Source of the DNA: an uncultured Winogradskyella sp. | GTDB taxonomy: Bacteria > Bacteroidota > Bacteroidia > Flavobacteriales > Flavobacteriaceae | Assembly (NCBI RefSeq): GCF_947498005.1 | Contig: NZ_CANMIW010000012.1 | Span: 1-52,660, forward strand | DNA length: 52,660 nucleotides | Direction: 5' to 3' | In this document: positions 47,648-52,660 of the stretch, piece after piece | How the letters are laid out: each line of letters starts with the position of its first letter | Position numbering within the stretch: position 1 is the first letter of the stretch | The notes under the pieces: model-generated | What the model was told of the DNA's origin: nothing | Databases searched by the model: none | Seen by the model: the letters and a program-made list of their open reading frames with translations, nothing else | Position numbers and translations under genes: made by a program

Positions 47648-47868
47648 TTCATTTTGTCTTGAAACAAAACGAACCAAAAGTTCAAAACGATTTGTCAGGA
47701 AATCGCTGAAGCGACATTCGCTTTCAGGATTCCATGCTTAAAGCTACGATTTGCAGTTCCATCCTATCGCTCATTATTTCTAAAAATCGTTGCTTCCGAC
47801 TATGTCGAAATTTGGGACATTAATTTTTGCTGCTTTTTGTTTTGTTCCCAAAATATATTTTAATTTTT
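47648..47868. repeat. Structured intergenic element, copy 1 (trpB-trpA)
   Basis: The element contains, in plus-strand order: hairpin TTTTGT/ACAAAA (47652-47669), a long-range helix AACGATTT (47686-47693) with AAATCGTT (47784-47791), hairpin TCGCT/AGCGA (47703-47714), hairpin TGC-AAAGC/G-TTT-GCA with one mismatch (about 47735-47754), hairpin TTCCGAC/GTCGAAA (47794-47810) and a closing helix TTTGGGA (47811-47817) with TCCCAAA (47846-47852). A heptamer array follows. Similar elements lie at three other places in the operon. Confidence 0.85.
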
Positions 47869-47924
47869 GCTTACTGCTTACTGCTTACTGCTTACTGCTT
47901 ACTGCTTACTGCTTGCTGCTTACT
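47869..47924. repeat. Heptamer tandem array after trpB (GCTTACT, 8 units)
   Basis: Eight consecutive 7-bp units GCTTACT, one changed to GCTTGCT, end 6 bases from the trpB stop codon at 47931-47933. Confidence 0.97.
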
Positions 47925-47930
47925 TCGAAT

Positions 47931-49112
47931 TTACAACTTAAAATAATCAATATAATTTTGTAAATCTTTATCTCCTCGTCCTGATAAATTTAACACTACG
48001 ATATCATCTGGTTTAAACGTTTTATGTTCAAAAACAGCTAAAGCATGAGAACTTTCAATCGCAGGAATAATACCTTCAAGTTTGCATAAATCCAATCCAG
48101 CTTTCATGGCATCATCATCTGTAATGGCTATAAATTCCGCTCGACCTGTTTTATATAAATTAGCATGCATTGGTCCAACACCAGGATAATCTAATCCTGC
48201 TGAAATTGAATAGGGTTCTGTAATTTGTCCATCGTTAGTTTGCATTAATAAGGTTTTACTGCCATGAATAATACCTTCTTTTCCTAATACAGATGTTGCA
48301 GCACTTTCTCCTGAATCAACACCATGTCCTGCGGCTTCAATAGCAATAATATTTACAGCTTCATTGTCTAAATAATGATAATAAGTTCCGGCTGCATTAC
48401 TTCCACCACCAACACAAGCCACCAAATACGTTGGGTCTTCCGTACCTTCTTTTTCTAAAAGCTGACTTTTTATTTCTTCTGAAACAACTGCTTGAAATTT
48501 AGCTACCATATCTGGATATGGATGAGGTCCAACCACACTACCAATAATATAATGTGTGTCAACAGGATTGTTAATCCAATCTCTTATAGCTTCGTTGGTT
48601 GCATCTTTTAAAGTACGACTTCCTGATAAAGCCGGAATCACAGTTGCTCCTAACATTTTCATTCTCGCAACATTTGGTGCTTGACGAGCGATATCAATTT
48701 CTCCCATGTAAACAATACACTCAATTCCCATAAGTGCACAAACGGTTGCTGTAGCCACACCATGCTGACCTGCTCCAGTTTCGGCAATAATTCTGTTTTT
48801 GCCGAGACGTTTTGCCATAAGGATTTGACCAATAGTATTATTGATTTTATGTGCTCCTGTATGGTTGAGGTCTTCACGCTTTAGATAAATTTTTGTGTTG
48901 TATTTTTCTGAAAGGCGTTTGGCGAAATAGAGTGGCGAAGGTCTACCAACATAGTCTTTTAATAAGGCATTAAACTCTTCTTGAAATGAAGGTTCTGCCA
49001 TTATTTTAAGATAGTTTTGTCTTAATTCTTCTACGTTTGGGTATAGCATCTCTGGAATGTATGCACCTCCAAACTCTCCGTAGTAGCCTTTTTCGTTGAT
49101 GTTGTAACTCAT
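47931..49112 (-). CDS. trpB: Tryptophan synthase beta chain
   Basis: TrpB joins indole and serine to tryptophan using pyridoxal phosphate. The 393 residues show the typical start [13 protein letters not shown], the cofactor lysine Lys89 in [10 protein letters not shown], the phosphate-binding [12 protein letters not shown] and the late SGRGDKD. It is fully intact. Spacers of 313 bases to trpF and 307 bases to trpA hold repeat elements. Confidence 0.98.
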   Translation of the reverse strand: MSYNINEKGYYGEFGGAYIPEMLYPNVEELRQNYLKIMAEPSFQEEFNALLKDYVGRPSPLYFAKRLSEKYNTKIYLKREDLNHTGAHKINNTIGQILMAKRLGKNRIIAETGAGQHGVATATVCALMGIECIVYMGEIDIARQAPNVARMKMLGATVIPALSGSRTLKDATNEAIRDWINNPVDTHYIIGSVVGPHPYPDMVAKFQAVVSEEIKSQLLEKEGTEDPTYLVACVGGGSNAAGTYYHYLDNEAVNIIAIEAAGHGVDSGESAATSVLGKEGIIHGSKTLLMQTNDGQITEPYSISAGLDYPGVGPMHANLYKTGRAEFIAITDDDAMKAGLDLCKLEGIIPAIESSHALAVFEHKTFKPDDIVVLNLSGRGDKDLQNYIDYFKL

Positions 49113-49180
49113 TTTATTTGTTTCTTTATTGCGAAATTGAATTGTTATTCAGTGTTGCAATTTGTTTTCTTTTTTATTTT

Positions 49181-49395
49181 GTTCATTTGCCTTGATGCAA
49201 ACGAACCAAAAATCACAATCAAAATATAGGAAATTCCTTCGGAACACTCGCTCTCGTAATTTCGTGCTTGAAGCTTCGCTTCGCATCTTCATTCCTTCGC
49301 TCATTATTTCTGAATTTTGATGTTCAATTCTCTGAATTGATTTGGGACATTAATTTTTACTAATTTTTGTTCTTTCCCAAGTTTTTTTAATTTTT
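49181..49395. repeat. Structured intergenic element, copy 2 (trpF-trpB)
   Basis: The helix order is the same as in copy 1 but with different bases: TTTGC/GCAAA (first hairpin), long-range ATCAAAAT (49218-49225) with ATTTTGAT (49314-49321), TTCC/GGAA (49234-49244), TGC-GAAGC/GCTTC-GCA (about 49265-49284), TCAATTC/GAATTGA (49324-49340) and TTGGGA/TCCCAA. The heptamer array follows. Confidence 0.85.
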
Positions 49396-49444
49396 GCTTA
49401 CTGCTTACTGCTTACTGCTTACTGCTTACTGCTTACTGCTTACT
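49396..49444. repeat. Heptamer tandem array overlapping the end of trpF (GCTTACT, 7 units)
   Basis: Seven perfect GCTTACT units. The trpF stop codon (49426-49428) and the five codons before it lie inside the array. Confidence 0.97.
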
Positions 49445-50046
49445 TCTTTTTTAAACTTTTCTAATTCCTCGACATTCTTGAATCCAGGTTCTATTTCAAA
49501 TTTACTATTAACATCGATAGCGTAACAATATTGAGATTCCGACCTTCGCAGGAATGACTGAACACTTTCAATTTCATTTAATCCGATGCCTCCACTTAAA
49601 AAATACGGTTTTGTGGAAGGGTAGTGGTTGAGTACATTCCAATTGAATGTGTAACCATTGCCACCTGGTAATTTACCTTTTGTGTCGAATAAATAATAGT
49701 CGCAAGCTTTTTCATAAGGCTGAAGCACATCAAAGTTAAATTCGTCTTTGATGCTGAATACTTTTATGACTTCAACATTATTTATTTGTGCGCAATATTC
49801 TGGTGTTTCATGGCCATGAAGTTGCACGGCTTGTAAACTATATTTTTCTATTTTCTCTTTTACAATTTCTAGGTTTTCATCTACAAAGACACCCACTTTT
49901 TTAATCGATTTTGGAATGTCTGGAATTATTGAATCGAAATTTCTAGCAGATTTATCGTAAAATATAAAGCCTAAAAAGTCAGGTTGCAGATTCGCAACAG
50001 CTTCTATATTGTCTTTATATTTCATTCCGCAGATTTTTAGTTTCAT
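49426..50046 (-). CDS. trpF: Phosphoribosylanthranilate isomerase
   Basis: TrpF converts phosphoribosyl-anthranilate to the carboxyphenylamino deoxyribulose phosphate. From ATG 50046 (MKLKICGMK, the usual family start) it has 206 residues. An upstream ATG at 50058 lies inside a REP-like repeat and is less likely. The catalytic Cys6 (KICGMK) and Asp178 (YAIDVNSKFE) are present, as are VGVFVD, VQLHGHETPEY, FDTKGKLPGGNGYTFNW and FLSGGIG. Two oddities stand out. Residues about 163-171 are encoded by a REP-like unit (49535-49558) in a surface region before the catalytic Asp. The last five residues VSSKQ are encoded by a heptamer repeat array. The frame is open and the active site complete, so the gene is probably functional. 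Confidence 0.95.
   Translation of the reverse strand: MKLKICGMKYKDNIEAVANLQPDFLGFIFYDKSARNFDSIIPDIPKSIKKVGVFVDENLEIVKEKIEKYSLQAVQLHGHETPEYCAQINNVEVIKVFSIKDEFNFDVLQPYEKACDYYLFDTKGKLPGGNGYTFNWNVLNHYPSTKPYFLSGGIGLNEIESVQSFLRRSESQYCYAIDVNSKFEIEPGFKNVEELEKFKKEVSSKQ
49535..49558. repeat. REP-like unit inside the trpF coding sequence
   Basis: On the minus strand these 24 bases match the intergenic unit at 50054-50077 at 22 of 24 positions (shared start GTCATTCCTGCGAAGG, shared end GGAATC). The unit is read in frame as part of TrpF. Confidence 0.85.
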
Positions 50047-50050
50047 AATT

Positions 50051-50126
50051 TTTGTCATTCCTGCGAAGGCAGGAATCTATTAATTTAGTGGGTTATTGTG
50101 GATTCCGCATCAAGTGCGGAATGACA
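50051..50126. repeat. Two-hairpin REP doublet between trpC and trpF
   Basis: The outer ends TGTCATTCC (50053-50061) and GGAATGACA (50118-50126) pair perfectly. Inside are hairpins ATTCCTGC/GCAGGAAT (50057-50076) and ATTCCGCA/TGCGGAAT (50102-50122). It has the same layout as the element at 39999-40077. It overlaps the weaker upstream start codon of trpF. Confidence 0.85.
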
Positions 50127-50151
50127 GTTTATTGTTTTAATTTTTAAATTG

Positions 50152-50184
50152 AGACCTGTTAGGTTTTATAAACCTGCTAGGTCT
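50152..50184. repeat. Palindromic repeat covering the end of trpC
   Basis: AGACCTGTTAGGTTT (50152-50166) and AAACCTGCTAGGTCT (50170-50184) pair over 12 of 15 positions around loop TAT. The trpC stop codon (50166-50168) and the five codons before it fall in this palindrome. Confidence 0.75.
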
Positions 50185-50954
50185 TTTATAAATTTAGTTG
50201 CACTCTCTCCAGGATTATCCGTTTTCATAAAATTTTCTCCTATTAAAAAGCCTTCGTAGCCAAAAGGTTGTAGTTCTTTTATAGCTTCAACCGAACTTAT
50301 TCCGCTTTCGGATACCTTTACAAATTCGTCAGGAATTACTGGACTCAATTGTTTTGAGGTTTCTAAACTGACTTCAAATGTTTTTAAATTTCTGTTATTT
50401 ACACCTAGCATATCTAATGAAGGCATTATTGATTTGTGTAATTCTTCTTCGTTATGAACTTCTAATAACACATCGAGATTTAGACCTTTTGCAAACTGCG
50501 AAAATTGTTTAATTTCTTCTCTTGTTAAAATAGCTGCTATCAATAAAATAACATCAGCTCCATAAGCTTTGGCTTCTAGAATTTGGTAGGTATCAATGAT
50601 GAATTCTTTTCTTAAAAGTGGTAGGTTAGAGCTTGCTCTAGCCAAGATTAAATCATCTAAAGAACCACCAAAATACTTTCCGTCAGTTAAAACAGACATA
50701 CCACAAACTCCTGCATTTTCGTATCCTTTTGCTACATCTTGCACATTTAAATTGTGATTAATTTCGGATTTAGATGGCGAACGTCTTTTGTGCTCGGCTA
50801 TGATTCCTGATTGACTGTTTCTTAAGTTTTGAGCTAGAGAAATAGTGTCGCGTTCAAATAGAATGGATTGTTCTAATTGACTTGCAGGAATTAGAGATTT
50901 TCGTAAATTAACTTCTTTACGTTTGTCTATTACTATTTTGTCTAATATGTTCAT
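50166..50954 (-). CDS. trpC: Indole-3-glycerol phosphate synthase
   Basis: TrpC closes the indole ring with loss of CO2 and water. The 262 residues match the family: N-terminal MNILDKIVIDKRKEVN, catalytic Lys/Glu in IAEHKRRSPSKSEIN and VLTDGKYFGGSLDDL. LLRKEFIIDTYQILEAKAYGAD, the catalytic Glu in LEVHNEEE, GVNNRNLKTFEV and SESGI follow. The C-terminal residues DLAGL and the stop codon are encoded by a dispersed palindrome. The spacer to trpF (107 bases from the trpC stop to the first trpF ATG) carries a REP doublet. The spacer to trpD is 346 bases. Confidence 0.97.
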   Translation of the reverse strand: MNILDKIVIDKRKEVNLRKSLIPASQLEQSILFERDTISLAQNLRNSQSGIIAEHKRRSPSKSEINHNLNVQDVAKGYENAGVCGMSVLTDGKYFGGSLDDLILARASSNLPLLRKEFIIDTYQILEAKAYGADVILLIAAILTREEIKQFSQFAKGLNLDVLLEVHNEEELHKSIMPSLDMLGVNNRNLKTFEVSLETSKQLSPVIPDEFVKVSESGISSVEAIKELQPFGYEGFLIGENFMKTDNPGESATKFIKDLAGL

Positions 50955-50955
50955 A

Positions 50956-50977
50956 TTAATGCCTGTGAAAGCAGATT
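50956..50977. repeat. Degenerate REP-like unit before trpC
   Basis: AATGCCTGTGAAAGCAGATT resembles the unit ATTCCTGCGAAGGCAGGAAT at 50057-50076 at most positions. It lies 2 bases upstream of the trpC start codon, so it forms the translation start region. Confidence 0.5.
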
Positions 50978-51001
50978 TATTTTTAATTCATTTTCTTATT
51001 T

Positions 51002-51264
51002 ATTCATTTGCCTTGATGCAAACGAATCAAAAATCACAATCAAAATTAGGAATTACTCATAGATTTCTATTGTTTTTTTGAAATCGTGAATGCTGAGCAT
51101 TTGCTAAAGCGACATTCGCTTTTAGAACTTCGTGCTTGAGGCTGCGCCTCGCATCTTCGTTCCTTCGCTCATTATTTCTGAATTTTGATGTTTCCGACTA
51201 TGTCGGAATTTGGGACTTTAACTTATACTCATTTTTTTTCTGTCTCAAATAATGTTTCATTTTT
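51002..51264. repeat. Structured intergenic element, copy 3 (trpD-trpC)
   Basis: Helices in the same order: TTTGC/GCAAA, long-range ATCAAAAT (51039-51046) with ATTTTGAT (51182-51189), GCT/AGC near 51103-51110, TGC-GAGGC/GCCTC-GCA (about 51133-51153), TTCCGAC/GTCGGAA (51192-51208) and a closing TTTGGGAC/GTCTCAAA. It is the longest copy because about 45 extra bases lie after the long-range left arm. Confidence 0.85.
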
Positions 51265-51299
51265 GCTAACTGCTAACTGCTAACTGTTAACTACTAACA
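51265..51299. repeat. Heptamer tandem array after trpD (GCTAACT, about 5 units)
   Basis: Three perfect GCTAACT units and two changed ones run up to one base before the trpD stop codon (51301-51303). Confidence 0.93.
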
Positions 51300-51300
51300 T

Positions 51301-52293
51301 TTAATTACTTATCTCAATCAACTTATCTAGCGCTTGTTTTCCTTTTCCACTCATTAGTGATTCTTTTGCTAATTCAAACCCTTCTTTGTGTGAAATTTGT
51401 TTTGCGGTAGCAATAGCTAAACCTGCATTGGCACAAATAACATTATTTTGGGCTTTTGAGCCATTGCCATTGATGATTTTTGTAAATAATTTAGCGGCTT
51501 CTTCAACTGTGTTTCCTCCGAATATTGCAGATTGCTCTACCGTATCTACACCTAATTCATAAGGTTCAAATAATGTTTCGGATGCATTGGTTATGACTTT
51601 TGTTTTACCTGTTAATGAAATTTCATCATAACCATCTAACGCATGAACCACAGCATAATTTTTATCGGTTTCTTGATACAAATAACCGTAAAGTCTTAGT
51701 AATTCCAGATTAAAAACACCAACCATTTGATTTTTTGGAAATGCAGGATTTACCATTGGTCCTAACATATTGAAAAAGGTTTTTACACCTAATTCTTTTC
51801 TAATTGGTGCCACATTTTTCATAGCTGGATGAAATAAAGGTGCGTGTAACACACAAATGCCTGCTTCGTCTATACTTCGTTTTAAAAAATCGATATCATT
51901 AGTAAATTTTATACCCAAATGTTCCATGACATTGGATGAACCGCAAGCTGAGGATACGCCATAATTTCCATGTTTAGTAACATGTACTCCTGCACCTGCT
52001 GTAACAAAAGAGGACAATGTTGAGATATTAAACGTGTCTTTTCCGTCGCCTCCTGTTCCGCATAAATCTATGGTATCGTAATCGCTTAAATCTACAGGAA
52101 TACAAAGTTCTAAAAGGGCATCTCTGAATCCTCTGAGTTCGTCTAAAGTGATGCTCCGCATCATGTAAACGGTTAGGAATGATGCGATTTGACTTTGATT
52201 GTATTGACCCGCTGATATATTAACCAAGACGTTTTTTGCTTCTTCGCTTGAGATGCTTTCTTGATTTATTAGTCTGTTTAGTAGTTGTTTCAT
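51301..52293 (-). CDS. trpD: Anthranilate phosphoribosyltransferase
   Basis: TrpD attaches phosphoribose from PRPP to anthranilate. The 330 residues carry the glycine-rich PRPP site CGTGGDGKDTFNIST (78-92), KHGNYGVSSACGSSNVMEHLG, HPAMKNVAPIRKELGVKTFFNMLGPMVNP and the DGYDEIS motif. It is intact and of normal length. It is a stand-alone TrpD, so a separate trpG gene is expected upstream, beyond the right edge of the window. Confidence 0.97.
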   Translation of the reverse strand: MKQLLNRLINQESISSEEAKNVLVNISAGQYNQSQIASFLTVYMMRSITLDELRGFRDALLELCIPVDLSDYDTIDLCGTGGDGKDTFNISTLSSFVTAGAGVHVTKHGNYGVSSACGSSNVMEHLGIKFTNDIDFLKRSIDEAGICVLHAPLFHPAMKNVAPIRKELGVKTFFNMLGPMVNPAFPKNQMVGVFNLELLRLYGYLYQETDKNYAVVHALDGYDEISLTGKTKVITNASETLFEPYELGVDTVEQSAIFGGNTVEEAAKLFTKIINGNGSKAQNNVICANAGLAIATAKQISHKEGFELAKESLMSGKGKQALDKLIEISN

Positions 52294-52299
52294 GTTTAC

Positions 52300-52317
52300 T
52301 TCTCACTAATGTGGGAA
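52300..52317. repeat. Short REP-like hairpin before trpD
   Basis: TTCTCAC-taat-GTGGGAA forms a 7-bp hairpin with one G-T pair, 7 bases upstream of the trpD start codon. It resembles the second hairpin of the REP doublet at 50102-50122 in size and ends, but the match is loose. Confidence 0.4.
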
Positions 52318-52360
52318 TCTGTTTTTAATTGCTTTCTTTTATATAATATTTTTTCTTTCT

Positions 52361-52584
52361 CTGTTCATTTTGTCTTGAAACAAAACGAACCAAAAATTCA
52401 AAACGATTTATAAGGAAATTGCTAAAGCACCATTCGCTTTCAGGATTCCATGCTTAAAGCTTCGCTTTGCAGTTCCATCCTTTCGCTCTTTATTTCTAAA
52501 AATCGTTGTTTTCGACTTCGTCGAAATTTGGGACATTAATATTTACTCATTTTTTGTTCTTTCCCAAATTATATTTTATTTTTT
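52361..52584. repeat. Structured intergenic element, copy 4 (upstream of trpD)
   Basis: Helices: TTTTGT/ACAAAA, long-range AACGATTT (52402-52409) with AAATCGTT (52500-52507), TGCT/AGCA, TGC-AAAGC/GCTTT-GCA (about 52451-52470), TTTCGAC/GTCGAAA (52510-52526) and a closing TTTGGGA/TCCCAAA. It is closest to copy 1 in sequence but has the other heptamer type. Confidence 0.85.
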
Positions 52585-52660
52585 GCTAACTGCTAACTGC
52601 TAACTGCTAACTGCTAACTGCTAACTGCTAACTGCTAACTGCTAACTGCTAACTGCTAAC
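52585..52660. repeat. Heptamer tandem array at the right edge (GCTAACT, at least 10 units)
   Basis: Ten perfect units plus six bases of the next run to the end of the window. By analogy with the other three arrays, a stop codon on the minus strand (probably trpG) should lie just outside. Confidence 0.97.

Noticed and set aside
49426..50046. trpF as a pseudogene because of the repeat sequence inside it and at its end
   Set aside because: The frame is open throughout, and the catalytic Cys and Asp and all family motifs are present. Length stays close to normal.
50047..50058. Upstream trpF start at 50058 (adds MTKI)
   Set aside because: The ATG belongs to the REP doublet, and the family normally starts at MKLKICGMK, so 50046 is preferred.
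47869..52660. Heptamer arrays as a CRISPR-like array
   Set aside because: The units are 7 bp, directly joined without spacers, and no cas genes are present. They are simple tandem repeats.
47624..52660. The trp spacers as transcription attenuators with leader peptides
   Set aside because: I see no short open frame with tandem Trp codons in the spacers. The elements also lie between genes, not only before the first.

Overview
The window is a stretch of chromosome from a member of the Flavobacteriaceae (Bacteroidota); I cannot name the genus. The signs are AT-rich DNA with AAA/TTA-rich codon use, few Shine-Dalgarno sites, several promoters of the Bacteroidota type (TTG, 17-23 bp, TAnnTTTG), two secreted proteins ending in the type B sorting domain of the type IX secretion system (T9SS), a PorP/SprF-family outer-membrane protein, a GSCFA protein and many Flavobacteriia-typical conserved genes. 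I see no phage, insertion sequence with a transposase, plasmid or CRISPR array.

Layout. 1-3 kb: tail of an unknown gene, a FadL-family porin and an odd low-complexity lipoprotein. 3-6.3 kb: proS, tRNA-Glu, rpsT and era. 6.3-15.9 kb, minus strand: a four-gene operon of a 2049-residue repetitive T9SS adhesin, a PorP/SprF partner, an OmpA-type anchor and a small membrane protein, read from a clear promoter. 16-25 kb: a five-LysM protein, der followed by a secreted C-type-lectin protein, and a TonB-receptor-like barrel. 25-28.4 kb, minus: operon of an M23 peptidase, a MerR regulator, LemA and two TPM-domain proteins. 28.4-39.7 kb: alaS, GSCFA protein, HEAT protein, a secreted unknown, a TPR histidine kinase with its LuxR-type regulator, coaD, ddl, a PASTA protein and an RluD-type pseudouridine synthase. 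40.3-46.6 kb: mostly small housekeeping and conserved hypothetical genes (yaaA, GNAT, TspO-like, DEAD-box helicase, VF530, EF-hand, trmL, DUF805). 46.6-52.7 kb, minus: the tryptophan operon trpD-trpC-trpF-trpB-trpA plus a small membrane protein, with the upstream part (expected trpG/trpE) outside the window.

The most unusual part is the trp operon. Its genes are pushed apart by four copies of a roughly 200-bp element, one of them upstream of trpD. The copies differ in sequence but keep the same set of helices through compensatory changes. Each copy ends in an array of a 7-bp tandem repeat that touches or overlaps the stop codon of the gene before it. Three kinds of dispersed repeat have also altered coding sequence here. 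The heptamer supplies the last five codons of trpF, a REP-like palindrome unit sits in frame inside trpF, and another palindrome supplies the last codons of trpC. I regard this structured, apparently mobile intergenic family as the best candidate for something undescribed. The second is the adhesin, in which ten of the 19 repeats form five copies of a two-domain unit.

All family calls come from reading motifs in the translated sequence. No database search was run.
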